DNA of 64,000 bases. It comes from Cricetomys ansorgei. Its lineage: Eukaryota; Chordata; Mammalia; Rodentia; Nesomyidae. Shown piece after piece: positions 43,345 to 54,926 of the stretch. The stretch lies in contig JAMJFZ010001133.1 of assembly GCA_026225945.1 (NCBI GenBank), positions 928,501 to 992,500 on the forward strand. Reading direction: 5' to 3'. Each line of letters starts with the position of its first letter. Within the stretch, counting starts at the first letter, position 1. The position numbers and the translations under genes were made by a program. Under the pieces are notes generated by a model, which saw only the letters and a list, made by a program, of their open reading frames with translations, made no database searches and had not been told where the DNA came from.

Positions 43345-43650
43345 TCTTCAGATCCTTCTGTGGGTGTGCCTGCGCCCACATGCTATTATGTGCTCCTGTG
43401 GAGGCCAGATGACATCACTGTCTGTGTTCTTCTATCGCTCTGCATCTTTTATTTTGAGACAATGTCTCTCACTGATTGGGAGCTCACGCAGTTTGACCTG
43501 GCAGGTGGCCAAAGTCTCTTCTGCCTTTGCATCCCCAGCTTTGGAATTATAGACACGCCATCCTAGTTTTTTACTTGGTTGATGGGGATACAAACTCAGG
43601 GCCTCAGGCTTGCATCTTGAGCACTTTGGTGAGCAAATCATCTCCCCAGG
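43345..43650 (-). mobile_element. B4 SINE
   Basis: GTGGAGGCCAGATGACATCA, ATTTTGAGACAATGTCTCTC, ATTGGGAGCTCACGCAGTTT, ATCCCCAGCTTTGGAATTAT, ACTCAGGGCCTCAGGCTTGC and AAATCATCTCCCCAGG give a nearly complete B4 in reverse complement. Confidence 0.85.
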
Positions 43651-44148
43651 CACTCAGTTCTTCCTTAATATTAAGTGTGTGTTCTGCAAATGGCGATTAT
43701 AACTCCACAGGCAGGCTTATCAATGGATCAGGCATTGAATGAAAAAGACATGTTAAAGCATGATTTTGCCTGACTCAAGTTTCTGTGCTCAAGAATGTAA
43801 AAGCTCTTTTAATTTGATTTGTGACACTTATAGTTCATCTTAAATGGCTGTAACTGAATTACACAGACTTCATCCTGAGTTGTAGCTTCCAGAAGACTGT
43901 GCATTGCTCAACTGGGTTGTAAACCATAACACTGTGTCTTTATCATATACAGAAGACTAATGAGAACTCCTGCTTGTGAATGAACACACAAAAGAAACTG
44001 GGACCATTTCTAGTTGTCTCATGTTGCTGTCATGTCTGCGCTCTTGGTTTATTTTAAGACACATATTTAATAAACCCAAGCTTGAATTCATGATAAGCTG
44101 TGGAGCTGTTACTCTCAACTGAAATGTTTTATTAAACGATTTCCTTTG
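43651..44148. other. Unclassified non-coding DNA
   Basis: Nothing recognised. Confidence 0.45.
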
Positions 44149-44345
44149 GGGCTGTTGAGATGGCTCAGAACTTAAAAGCCCACACTGTTCTTCCAGAGGA
44201 TCTGGGTTTGGTTCTGAGTACCTACATCAGGCAGCTCATAACTACTTGTAATTCCAGGGAATTAACCACTCTCTTCTAGTCTCCACAGACATTGGGTGAA
44301 GGGGTGCACATACAAACACACACATGTAGACATCTAATACAAAGT
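44149..44345 (+). mobile_element. B2 SINE
   Basis: GGGGCTGTTGAGATGGCTCA, CTTCCAGAGGATCTGGGTTT, GGCAGCTCATAACTACTTGT, AATTCCAGGGAATTAACC and TCTTCTAGTCTCCACAGACA are in B2 order on the plus strand. It is followed by a CT-rich tract. Confidence 0.92.
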
Positions 44346-44432
44346 TATTTCACTCCTCCCCCATTCTTCCTCCCCCTTTCTCCCTTCTCTCTTTGTCACT
44401 CAATCCCTTCCTCTCTCTCTCTCTCCCTCTGA
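44346..44432. repeat. CT-rich low-complexity tract
   Basis: About 85 bp, nearly all pyrimidine on plus, ending in a CTCT run. Confidence 0.85.
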
Positions 44433-45095
44433 AATGTTAGCTACTTATTTGCTCATTCAAACATGCACAGTAAGAATTCTGTGAGAGCAGTGGGGATCCT
44501 GGCTGAAGCAGTGAGATTCCCTGGATCAACACCTGTGCAAATCAGATCACACCATCTCTCCATGCGCCACTGTGGATGAGCCAAACACACCAGACTCTCT
44601 CATAGGCAGCAGCACCATTTGGAAACCATTTGAAAAAAAAATATGTAAGGAAACAGAATAGGGGACAGGTTATGCTATGAATTAAAACAGAACTACAGAA
44701 AAATTGCAAAGACAGAAAAAAAGAACAGAATGGTTGCTCTGTATATTGCATTTTCTCTCTGCTGGTCTGCAGTACTCCATCATTCCAGTTTTGATTTTTG
44801 ACTCATATCTGACCAGACTCACTCTGGGGTCACTCGTATATTCATGGACAATAAAAGATTTTACCCAATATCGTATTCCCTCTACCTGGCATTAATCAGG
44901 ATCTCTCTTCATTTGATAATTAAGTTTCAAATTCAAAAAGAATCTTCGGATATTTAAAATCTGCTTCCTTCACAGTTTTCACGGTTCATTTCAAGTTTCT
45001 GATGGAGAATATTGTTGACATTTCCCTTCATTTTTTATTCATAAAATGACTGTGCACTAAATACCATGTGCATACTTTCATCTCCAACTTGATTT
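44433..45095. other. Unclassified DNA
   Basis: Nothing recognised. Confidence 0.45.
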
Positions 45096-45412
45096 TGTGT
45101 GTGTATATGCATATGATGTGTGTGTATCTATGTGCATGTGTGTACATATGTATGTGTTCAGGTACATCCCTGCGGTATGTGTGTGTGTGTGTGTGTGTAT
45201 GTGTGTGTGTATGTGTGTGTGTGTGTGTGTAGGTCAGTGGAAAGCTTTGGGTGCCAGTCTTCACAGTCCACTCTGTTGCTGCAGGACACTCCCACCTGCC
45301 CCCATTCCTATCTCACCTTAGGTGTTCTTGCATGCACTGAGTTATGGACTCAGAATCTCATGCTTACAAAGCAAGGGCTTTGTCCACTGAGCCATCTCCC
45401 CAACCGCCATCT
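45096..45412 (-). mobile_element. B4-type SINE with TG expansion
   Basis: A TG-rich 3' part (45096-45232), AGGTCAGTGGAAAGCTTTGG, TGCCAGTCTTCACAGTCC, then CAGAATCTCATGCTTACAAA and GCCATCTCCCCAACC match a B4 in reverse complement with its B1-like middle largely lost. Confidence 0.75.
45177..45232. repeat. (TG)n microsatellite
   Basis: TG run with two A interruptions, inside the B4 SINE. Confidence 0.95.
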
Positions 45413-46398
45413 CCAACTTTCCAAAGTCATGCTGAGTTACAATTAGTGGTCTCATTTATGTTTACACGTTTGTTATTGTCCACATCAGCAGGTTGCTCTG
45501 AGTTGAGGACTTCCCGTTACTACAGGACCACAGCTCTTCTTCTTTCACACTATTTATTTGTCTGTCTTGAGCATAGAAAGGAAATGAAAAGCAAAACTGA
45601 AGCCACTTCTAAGCATACCGGCTTTGTCTCAGTCACTTGATATTTCAATAAAAAGAGTTAGATTTAAATAATTCAGATAATTGCCAGAATATTGCATTTT
45701 AAAGTGAAACAAAGCTCTGCACGCTAACATGTGCAAGGAAAAAAACATGTCAACCTTTGCTCTACTTATATGCTGAGGAATACATTAACTCCTCTGAGAT
45801 GTAATTCTACACATCACAGCAGCACACTAGGGACAATCGCAGACTGCCCTAAACCAGATTGAATTGAATTTAAGCTCCAATTAAGCTGAGAGTTTTATCA
45901 TCACAGATAAAAATATCAATTTTCCTTGTGTCTTACTATCTTCTTTGGGGAGGTTCTTGTGTTTGGCTCCCTGGGGCATTGAGCCTTATTGCATTTGCAC
46001 AGTCTTTCCAACCATGCCTGTTGTTGCTGTTGCTGTTGTTATTATTATTATTAATGTTGTTTAATATACTTTAAATGGCAACACAGTGGCTTCATAAAGT
46101 TTAGAAGCCTCCTGGGATTCTCACTGCTATGAGACTGGAATCATTGGACAGAAAAGTGACATTCGTGCCCAGAGACGAGCTACCAATCTCTGGGGGCCTC
46201 AGCCAAGTTTCATAAGTACATGACCCTCAAAGCATAAACCTTTCCTCTCTGTTGGGATTCATATCCGGATTCTATCAAAGATTGTAGTTTCCCTCATCCA
46301 CAGTGTTGAGGGAGATTTGCTGAACAGTTCACTAGCCTAATCCATGCTGGCATAGCTGTGTATTTGACAGGTTTAAATATCCACACCTTAGGGAATGT
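45413..46398. other. Unclassified DNA
   Basis: No recognised repeat except a (TTG)n(TTA)n patch at 46019-46055. Confidence 0.45.
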
Positions 46399-46476
46399 TT
46401 GGAAAATGCTGCCTTGCTAACTTTGCTTTGTCTGGACTCGCAATTCTCACAGGACAGAGGCAAAGCTAGGGAGTAT

Positions 46477-46707
46477 ATGGATGCAGGACATAAAAGATGG
46501 GCAGGTATGAGACTCCTGCTTGCCTTCATGTTAGTCCTCACCTTTCGTCTGAGTCACTGTCCTCAGCAACAAGAGATCCCTTATAGTGACTGCCCAGGTG
46601 GAGACAGTGGTGAACCTGCCACCATAAGACAGTTGCCACTCAAAATGAAAAGGCAGACTCAGTGTGCAGAGGGAAGGGAGCACAAGGAGGGAGAGGAAGA
46701 AGGATAA
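46477..46707 (+). CDS. Hypothetical small secreted-type ORF
   Basis: An ATG at 46477 opens 76 codons to a TAA ending at 46707. A second in-frame ATG at 46507 (G at -3) gives 66 codons beginning with a textbook signal-peptide shape: Met-Arg then a run of Leu/Ala/Phe/Met/Val, ending near Ser-His-Cys. The rest is polar, with a Lys-Arg pair (Lys-Met-Lys-Arg) that could be a proprotein cleavage site, three cysteines in all, and an acidic Glu-rich tail. I recognise no family. There is no visible promoter or splice context, and length alone is within chance. Low confidence that it is a gene. Confidence 0.15.
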   Translation: MDAGHKRWAGMRLLLAFMLVLTFRLSHCPQQQEIPYSDCPGGDSGEPATIRQLPLKMKRQTQCAEGREHKEGEEEG

Positions 46708-47279
46708 CAAAAAGCGTGAAGCATGTTGTAAGATAAACACACAGTTCTATGGTTATACATAATTTTCAAGTGAAAAAAATCTATGGTCCTGGAATAGTAC
46801 TTTATTTTTCTTGCCAAAGTCATCTTTATTACATAGGCTTCATGGGGAAAAAAAAAACTGGAAAGAATCTAGACATTTAATTGAATATAGATTAAAGGAA
46901 AAAATGAGTAATTACTATAAATAGTTTCCTTAAAATTTAGAATTTTAGTTTTGTTGGACCTGAACATAAAGTTACACAGAGCGAGGAATGATGGGATCTC
47001 AGGGTTCATGCGGGTCATTTTCAAGGCTGAGTGACAATGAGACAGAATTATAACTTCTGAGTCACTACCTGGAACCTTTCCCCTACATCATAGTGACCTC
47101 AAGACCAAACATGATAGAGATTTAGCTACAAAATTCACATAAAAGTAGAGGTTTCTGTACAAACGTGTGCACATTGAAAATGGTTATACATAACAAGAGA
47201 GTTTAGGTAGTGCTGTGTGTAGCTGATGATTATCAAGATGATTATATCATCTCTAGAAGGTTCTTCAGTTTCCCACCTA
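46708..47279. other. Unclassified DNA
   Basis: Nothing recognised. Confidence 0.45.
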
Positions 47280-47289
47280 ATGGGAGGTC

Positions 47290-47465
47290 ATTGTGTGTGC
47301 ATGTGAGTGCCTGTGTGTCATGTGTGTTTCTTGTGCACTTGTATTCAGATGTGTGTCCAATGTTTTACACATATATGTATATGGATATGTGTCTGTTATG
47401 TATGTGTCTGTGTGTGGTCCTGTGCACATATGATTGCATCCTATATGTCTGCATGTGTCTCTGTT
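47290..47465. repeat. Degenerate TG-rich tract
   Basis: GTGTGT and TGTGTCTG words interspersed with ATATG. It is an old, decayed dinucleotide repeat. Cys/Val/Met-rich frames across it are artefacts. Confidence 0.7.
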
Positions 47466-48865
47466 CCAATGAAGACAAGTATCATTTATTTTAGTCATTG
47501 GGTGCACAGCTGACCATTGCTCACATTAAAAGTATCCGTTACATAATTGCTATGCTCTTATTATGTAGGAGTGATAGAATATCCATGAGAAAACTGATTC
47601 AGGTCCTGAAGTGCATTTGTAATGCAATTATGATGCTCTGGTTTTTCTTGTATAAAAATGAAATTGCTATAAAATCCCTAATCACAGCAAATGTACAGGA
47701 CAAAGAACAGGAATCCGACATCAGAGGCTAAACCTCTGGGTGGTGGTCACTACTGGTCACGGCATTGCCTTCAACTGCCAGGACGCATTCCTGCACATCA
47801 ATATCACAAGCTTTGAAGAAGGGAAATGACTTGTGACAGCCCCGCTGATACATCTCATCTGATTTAACCACAGGCATCAGAATAATCAAGTTGCTGCCTG
47901 ATTTTATGTATTTCACAGATGTAAAGGCTCTTCTGTAACGCATGGCTGATTTAGACTATGTAGAAAACTGCTTATAAGGCTATTTGGGGTACTATGTCAT
48001 GGTGTGAACAAATGATTGTATATTTCTTGATGATTTCCCATAAATCTTATATGTGACATGATTTTTTTTCTCCTGGTAGGTGAGCCTTTCCCGGAACACA
48101 TGATCTGACCTGCATTGCCTCTGAAACCCGATGTCATAGTGTCTGCCACTTTATGTAGAGCAGGGTTGGTTTGGAAAATAAAAAGTGGATACGTTGAAAT
48201 ATATTTGTTTTTCTTTCTTGCATGACGATATTTCAATAGTTTTTCTTTTTCTTTTTTGAACTATAATTCTAGTGGACAAATAATAATCACGTGTATGTGT
48301 GGGATACAGAGTATTATTGGGCATGTGTTTTCAATGTAGAATCTGGGTGTTTGGCAAATAGATCATCTTGTACACCCTAAACATTTTTTGTGGCAAAACA
48401 TGTAAAATTTATTCTTTTAGAAATTTTGAAATATGCAGTTCAATTTTTTTGTAGTTATAGCCAAGATTCTGTATGGGAGGCTATCATTAATTTTCCACTT
48501 GTAAATCCTTAGTGACATCATATTTTTATGATGATAATATACAGTTTCCATGAGTAGATTATGAAACACAATCAAACATTATTTCTGTATGTTTTGTTAT
48601 ATTTTTATTCAGAATGAAGCTGTTACCTGTCATTTGGTAGTGTTACATACACTCGTGAAACAGTGTTAGCCTTGGGAAAATGCTTTGGGAATACTTTATT
48701 TCCAAATCATAAAGTAATTCAGTTGTATCATTTATTAGACCCAACATCACTTTTCAGATGTGGAATTTTAAGTATGTGCAAGTCGTCCATCAGAACCAAC
48801 AAATGTAAAGAGATCAGGCCCTGCCTTGCCACACTGAGAAGAATGTCAGCACATAAACAATAGAC
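47466..48865. other. Unclassified DNA
   Basis: No recognised family. A 71-codon ATG frame at 47728-47943 (-) has a protein-like composition but matches nothing I know. The AT-rich part after 48240 may hold an ancient L1 3' end, without a firm match. Confidence 0.4.
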
Positions 48866-49235
48866 CTGTCTCAATCACTGTTCTATGGCTGTGAAGAGAC
48901 ATCATGACCAAGGCAATTCTTACAACAGAAAGCATTCAATTGTGGGATTGCTCACAGTTTCAGAGGTTACTTTATTATAATCATGGCAGGAAGCATGGTG
49001 AGACACACGCAGATATGGTACTGGGGAAGTAGCTGAGAATCTACATCCTGATCTGTAGGCAGAGAGAGAGAGACCTTAGCCTTGGCATTGGCTTTTAAAA
49101 CCTCAAAGCCTACCCCCAGTTACATATTTCCTCCAACAGGCCACACCTGCTTATCCTTCTAATCCTTTCAAATAGTGCCACTCTCTGGTAACTAATAGAA
49201 GCCTATGGGAGCCATTCTTTATTGAACCACTACAA
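48866..49235 (-). mobile_element. Rodent LTR, near complete
   Basis: ATGGCTGTGAAGAGACATCA, TGACCAAGGCAATTCTTACA, CACAGTTTCAGAGGTTACTT, ATCATGGCAGGAAGCATGGT, TCCTCCAACAGGCCACACCT, AATAGTGCCACTCTCTGG and GGGAGCCATTCTTTATTGAA follow a very abundant rodent LTR family in reverse complement. The same family appears as short pieces at 30712 and 60455. Confidence 0.88.
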
Positions 49236-49839
49236 GACCAAAATCCAAGCTACTCCAAGGAGTTTCCATGTTACTCACGCAAATTTTATACTGAGAACTA
49301 AAAAAAAAAAAAAAATACAAATTTTATTTTATTCTATAGAGTACAAAAGATATAATACATAGTTGTATTTTAGAACTCTGTTAAAATGTCTTTCATATAT
49401 TTTAATATTCTAAGATATGAAACCTGAGCATGGAGTGAAAAAAAATTAAAATGTTGCATAAGCTTATTCAGAATAAATAGTTCTGGAGTCAGATGAAAGG
49501 AGTTGGCCAGCACATGCAGAGAATCAAAGGTTGAGAAAAGTCCTGTTAAAAGTAGGCAAAAAGGGAAGAAATAATAAACAAAAAACAAAGCCCTTTCTTC
49601 CAAAACCTTCATTACACACGCAATAAATTCAAAATAATGTCAATACTTGTCATATGTCGGACATTCCATCAGTCGTTTTATAACTGACAGAAAGGAATAT
49701 AAAAAACGTTTACATGGTTTTTCATTAAGAAGACTAATAATGAACCACTCATGAATTAGAGAAGATGGTGAGGGAATCCTGCATGTAGGGGAAAGCTGAG
49801 GTGGAGCTGGGAGCCAGGGCTGGGCGCCGCCCAAGTGTA
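49236..49839. other. Unclassified AT-rich DNA
   Basis: An A run at 49302-49315; otherwise nothing recognised. Confidence 0.45.
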
Positions 49840-49897
49840 CACTCTTCTCAGCCTGGATCCAGGTCTGTGAGAAATCCCTTGTACCCTGAGAAGAGTG
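49840..49897. other. 12-bp inverted repeat around a palindrome
   Basis: CACTCTTCTCAG at 49840-49851 is perfectly complementary to CTGAGAAGAGTG at 49886-49897. The 34-nt loop begins with a perfect 12-bp palindrome, CCTGGATCCAGG, at 49852-49863. The segment is G+C-rich with CpGs just upstream (GGGCGCCGCCC) and is in no repeat family I recognise. Confidence 0.8.
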
Positions 49898-50184
49898 GCG
49901 ATCAGAAATTTCCTCAAAAATTGTAGCAAGCAGAGTTGAGACAGGCAACAAGATGTTCCCCACTAAAGGCAAAGTGAGTCTGATTTTTTAACAACATACA
50001 GATAAAAATCTAAAAACATAGACTCCTAAACATGCAACACACGTGTACTCTAGCCTTCTGGAAATTTCCTTACGATGAATTGTGTTGAGATATGCCATGG
50101 ACAAATTCATCTGTATATTTCTGTGATTTATGCCGAGATGAAGTAGAAATGGAATTTCTTAAAACACATTTTTAACAGTTTTTT
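49898..50184. other. Unclassified DNA
   Basis: Nothing recognised. Confidence 0.4.
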
Positions 50185-50440
50185 TTTACATGCTTTTAGT
50201 TCTTGAGAATTTTATACCATATATTTAGGTCATATTTATCCCTCCCTCAACTCCTCTCAGATCCACTCCTGTCCCTTTACTCTTCTAAATTTGAGTCCTC
50301 TAAAAGCCAAACCAAAGCAAACAAAGCAAAACATCCAGTGTTCTTGTGTCTGTGGCCACTCCTGGCTTCTCCCTCTCAATGGTCCCTCAGGTTGGTGTGG
50401 AAGTCTGTGCCCACCTTCTGATAATTTAAACATGAGAAAA
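50185..50440 (-). mobile_element. L1 3' end fragment, minus strand
   Basis: A T run, GAGAATTTTATACCATATAT, TCCCTCCCTCAACTCCTCTC, AAATTTGAGTCCTC and later GTGTTCTTGTGTCTGTGGCC fit the extreme 3' end of rodent L1 in reverse complement, with the usual 'gaatt...catac' and 'cctccctcccaact' blocks. Confidence 0.55.
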
Positions 50441-51494
50441 AAGTGACCAAGAATCACTTAGTAAGGAATAAAGAGCATGGTGTGGGCTTCTCTGATGGTG
50501 TGTGCCCTTCATTGTCTTTACACTTACTACCCAAGGATTTGTATAAAAGGGACATCGAGGGATAGAAATGAGATCTTCTTGGGTACCCGACAGGATGACA
50601 ATTGACAAGGGAAATGTTTAGCTCACAGGGATGCCAAAAGGTAGAGTTGACACTCTTGTGTGTTGAGGTTCCCAGAAAATGTCTGGGGAGAGGAAAGAGG
50701 CACTCACCAAGGTCTCATAGACCAAGACCTTAGCCCAGTACAATGCCATTTCTACAATTCTCTGTTGGAGATTTCACAACAAATGTTAATTGTGTTGGGA
50801 TTCTGGCTTCTCAGCTGGAGAGAGCATCAAGCAGACTCCAGACTGAGAGGCTTTTGTCTCCATGTGCTCATGAGTTCCCTTGTTTTCCTGACTCAATTAT
50901 AACATGTATTGGAAGATGCTTAGGGAATAATTATTTGATAGAATTCAAAGTGAGAAAGTTTTCATTTTTGCATATTCATAATACAAAACGTAAGTCTTGG
51001 AGGCAGATTGGCTTCAGTCAGAGCTGCTTGTCCTTCCTACCTGGTACATGAATTCCACATTTCATGATGAAGTACATAAGCCATAATACAGAAAAAATGC
51101 TAGTGTGTGTAAGAGCAAATATTTACAATATCTCCAGTAAGTCCATAATTTTCACTTGCAGAATGTGTGTAATTACATAGTAATTAGCATCAGAAAGAAC
51201 ATTTCCTGACAATTAGAGTCTGATTAAAAAAAATTTAGAAAGGTCCCTAAAGTTAGGTTACATTGGCCAAAAGGCTATTCTTAGTATCCCAGGAAATACC
51301 CCTGCAATGGTGGAGACTAGAATTAGAAATCTTGACAAAATAATTTCAACAGAGGTCTATGGCTGGTGAGGTCACACAGATGAGAAACTGTATGAAATGA
51401 AGCTGTGCACAGTAAGAGCCTTGGCTGCCCAGCCCCCCCAGAATGGATTCCCACCCTCAGCAAGACTGACTTCTTGCACAAAGTCAGTTCGTTA
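50441..51494. other. Unclassified DNA
   Basis: No recognised repeat. Two overlapping frames of 80 and 102 codons at 50660-51051 (+) show no family. Confidence 0.4.
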
Positions 51495-51620
51495 GGAGGG
51501 GCGTGGAATGACAGTATCTCTGGTTTCTATCTACCAGATGCTAGGAGATCTCACAGGTGCCAAAAACTGAATCACCTCAAGGACCAGGTCCAAAGCCCCA
51601 AACCTGCTGTCGTTATGACT
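51495..51620 (+). mobile_element. Possible ancient hAT-Charlie MITE
   Basis: CTCTGGTTTCTATCTACCAG, ATGCTAGGAGATCTCACAGG and TGCCAAAAACTGAATCACC vaguely follow the mammal-wide hAT MITEs with 'ctctacccactagatgcc...ccaaaaatg'. Very diverged. Confidence 0.3.
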
Positions 51621-52079
51621 ATGGACTCCCTTCTATCCAGCTCCCAAGGCTGTCCTTGAGTATGACAACTCTAACCTCAGTACTTTATAACTGGCTTCTG
51701 CCTGTCTGTGTGGCTAACAGAAGGGGGGCAAGTTCATCAGAATGTCTCAGTTGCCCAAGTCATTAATCTCACAATATGGTCAGAAGAAACCTGTCTACAC
51801 AGAGACGCCTCCCGTCTCTGGATTTGTGCCTTCAGACCTGCTCAGCGCTCTTGCTGACTCCCTCTACTCAACACTGGAACTCCGTATCCAGTAAAGCACA
51901 CAATGTAATATTTGTAACTTCAAATAGAGGGAAAAATGAGATTATTTCTGTCCATAAAATATTCGTTATAATGATTGTTCACATTAGCCATAGCAGAGGT
52001 GATATTGAGCAACCATATGGAATTTTATAGGCTCATTTTGTGACTGAATAACACAATATTTTTACAATTTTTAGCTATA
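51621..52079. other. Unclassified DNA
   Basis: Nothing recognised. Confidence 0.4.
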
Positions 52080-52420
52080 CTATTGGAAAGCTTTAACATT
52101 AGTCCAAATAAATAGTCATCTGAATTGGTGCTTGTGTTCTGAAAACGTTGATGGACTTTAAACGAGGGTCCCTTTATTGTGTGACGACTACTTCAAGGGG
52201 CGAAGCACACAAGTCAAACAGGACTCGCTGTATCTTGAAAAGCAGTTTGCCGGCGTGAATATTCATAGACAGGGCTGGGGAGCAGCTGGCACCAATAGCA
52301 AAGACCAATGATGGTATTAAATGCAATAAAAGAAGCTTCCACTAGCTATTTTTCATTTTTGCCCAAGTCCCTGGATTGGACTTTCAGCACTACAAAAATA
52401 TAACACTATAATTCTTGAGC
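52080..52420. promoter_or_regulatory. Candidate conserved regulatory element
   Basis: No repeat family is recognisable. Seven CpGs cluster between 52140 and 52260 (AAACGTTG, AAACGAGG, GTGACGAC, GGGCGAAG, ACTCGCTG, GCCGGCGTG) in CpG-poor surroundings. GAATATTCATA, two CCAAT words (52292-52312) and ATGCAATAAAA follow. Composition and motif density suggest an enhancer or other constrained element. Function is inference. Confidence 0.3.
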
Positions 52421-52744
52421 AGGTGAATATGAGGGACTCAAATACAGGTTGAGTTTGGACTCAGTGATTCGCCCTTCTCATAGTCATGTTTTTGTTATGA
52501 AGTCACGACTTCACACAGTTGTGCATTTGCTCTGTAGTCCCTTCTAACTCACAGAGACAGCATTGCCATTCTCTTGGACATAGGTTCGTATGAATCCACA
52601 GAGTTCACACATAACCGAGAAGACGACGGCTGCCACATTTAGATATCTTTAGGATTCCACATGTTAAAAACATAAACGTGCTGTTTATGGTAAGCCTGAG
52701 CGCATTTGTGTGTGTGAGTTTGCATACACTCACATGCACATGCG

Positions 52745-52745
<1 letters not shown>
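52421..52745. other. Unclassified DNA
   Basis: Scattered CpGs persist (AGACGACGGC, AACGTGC, GAGCGC), possibly part of the same constrained island. Confidence 0.35.

Positions 52746-52785
<40 letters not shown>
52746..52785. repeat. (CA)n microsatellite
   Basis: A 40-bp CA run. Confidence 0.97.
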
Positions 52786-52787
<2 letters not shown>

Positions 52788-53589
52788 TTTCCAATGGCTA
52801 TGATTTCACCTCTTAGCTTTGGGGAACATGTAATTTTACATTCCCTTTCTGCTACATTAGCAGTCTGTTTCACATCAAAGGACAGACATATCAGTAAACT
52901 TCATGAGCCAGTCTGTACTCTAGATGCAACGATCCATGTTTCATTGTGTGTGATTCCTGCCACCTCGGGTGCAATAAACATCTCACATCAAAGCAAACAC
53001 CGATCTGACTTTCACTATCACATGGGTCACAAGCAATGTGGTTGCTAGATCTGAAGCATCGGGCAAGCAAGCGTGAAGTGCAATATTGCTCAACACGAGA
53101 TGCGAAAATTACTTGTAGAAGAAAAAAATAATGAATTGAAAAGGAAAGAAGTTGAGAAATGCGTAGAAAGGAAAATTCTAGAAGAGAGTAAGTCTGTGGG
53201 GGTGCTTGTTGTAGGCCTGAGTCCTACAGCTTTTTCTTGAGCCTCTAAACCATGAACCTGGGCAAAATGGGATGAATAAATGAAAAGCAGTTGCTCCTTT
53301 GACAACCAGGGTTCTGCAGAACCTGCTGCTTGTGTGAGTTCTTACCTGCAGAGAGAGTCGATGACTCTTAGACAAACACTGTATTTTGATAAAGTCTTTC
53401 CAAGGGTCGTAGGTATCTCCTGAGCTACAAGGTAACACAGTTGGAAAATTCATAAAGACTTTGGGAAGATTCAGGTGTAATATTAGTGGTCATACTGAAA
53501 GACTGCACAGGACAGGTAACTAAAATCAAGGGACTTTCACGGATCTGTGCAAAAAGGAGAGAAAGTGAGGAAATGTTCATCTCTTTGAA
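52786..53589. other. Unclassified DNA
   Basis: Nothing recognised. Confidence 0.45.
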
Positions 53590-54071
53590 ACTGTGAAATG
53601 CAGCTGAGATGTCTGTCCATCAGCAGAGGAATTGGTAATAAAATGTGGTGATTATACAAAATGGAACTTTTTTGAGACACAAACAAAAAACTATGCAATT
53701 TGAAGGAAAATGGGTATTACTGGAAAATACCATGTTAAGTGGTTCAGTCAGCCCCAAAGAAAAAGAGGAATGATCTTTCTCATATGCTGACCTTAGCTTC
53801 TAGGCTTTCTGTAAGTGTGTGTGAATGAGTGGGTGTGCAGATGCCCGCCAGGAAACTAGAAAGGGCCATGAGAAGGGAAAGGGAGGACTTGTGGGAGGGG
53901 AATAAGAGCAAGGATGATATGATCATAAATGGACCACACTGGGGTAAAAGAGGTTAAGAGGGATGGGAGAAGGGGGCTGGGGACAATGAGGGGGAGCGGT
54001 TAAACAAAGCTAAAATGTGTATATAAAAATACCACAGTGCAACCTAGGTTGTAAGCGAATAAAAACAACCC
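53590..54071 (+). mobile_element. L1 ORF2 end plus 3'UTR, plus strand
   Basis: AGATGTCTGTCCATCAGCAG, AATGTGGTGATTATACAAAA, AAGGAAAATGGGTATTACTG and GCTGACCTTAGCTTCTAGGC follow the end of L1 ORF2 and early 3'UTR. Then G/A-rich UTR (GGGACAATGAGGGGGAGCGG) ends in an A-rich tail. All frames are broken. Confidence 0.85.
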
Positions 54072-54145
54072 AAGAGATGCTTGGGGGAGTAGAGCTTCTT
54101 CCACTACACTCAGCAAAGCCATAGGTCTGGTCCCTATGAAAACAG
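54072..54145 (+). mobile_element. Possible ID-like SINE
   Basis: GATGCTTGGGGGAGTAGAGC, CACTCAGCAAAGCCATAGGT and CTGGTCCCTATGAAAACAG weakly follow the ID element. Confidence 0.35.
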
Positions 54146-54680
54146 ATGCAAACATTGAAAACACACATGACATGTCTGGGAAGGCTGGCTAAAAGGCAGA
54201 CAGACATCATCAGTGAAGCAGAAACCACTTGTTCAAGAGATTTGCTGTCCGTATTGATTTAAAAAAATGGCTTGTCCATCACTAAGAATGAGGCTACAAA
54301 ACAATCTCAATATGAAAAATGACGATTCTGAAGGACTGGAATGATTTTATGATTGATAAATCATCTAGATGATTAAGCACGGCCATGTCTATTAGTGAGA
54401 CAAAGACATTGGTTTGCACAAACGTAAAATTCCATTGCCTGTTAAGCTGCAAAATTATATCTAATTCAATGAACGTTTGTCTCAAAACATGACGAGCTTG
54501 CCCACATGCACTCCAAGCTTCATATTTGGAAGTTAGAAAATAGTTACAGACAAAAAGTCAAATTTTGTCATTGTCCTTAGGAAATCCATATTGATTCCTG
54601 TGATGATACAAAGCAGTGAAACAGAAGCTGTATGTGAGGACTTTTAATTATCATTTTCACTATCACTATATTTTAAGCTT
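54146..54680. other. Unclassified AT-rich DNA
   Basis: Nothing recognised. Confidence 0.45.
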
Positions 54681-54812
54681 ACGGGCTGACAATATGGTCC
54701 AATGTGTAAGGGTGTTTGTTCCCAAGCCTGATGGCTTGAGTTCAATCCTTGGACACACAGGGAAGGATAGAACCACCCCTGCGAGTTACCACCGACTCCA
54801 CATGTAATGTAA
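54681..54812 (+). mobile_element. B3-class SINE fragment
   Basis: GGGCTGACAATATGGTCCAA, GTTCCCAAGCCTGATGGCTT, GAGTTCAATCCTTGGACACA and GATAGAACCACCCCTGCGAG are successive B3 blocks on plus. Confidence 0.82.
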
Positions 54813-54864
54813 GCCTTAATTTTATTTTACTTTTTTTTTTTTTTTACATTTTTTGCATTGTGCG

Positions 54865-54868
<4 letters not shown>

Positions 54869-54926
<58 letters not shown>

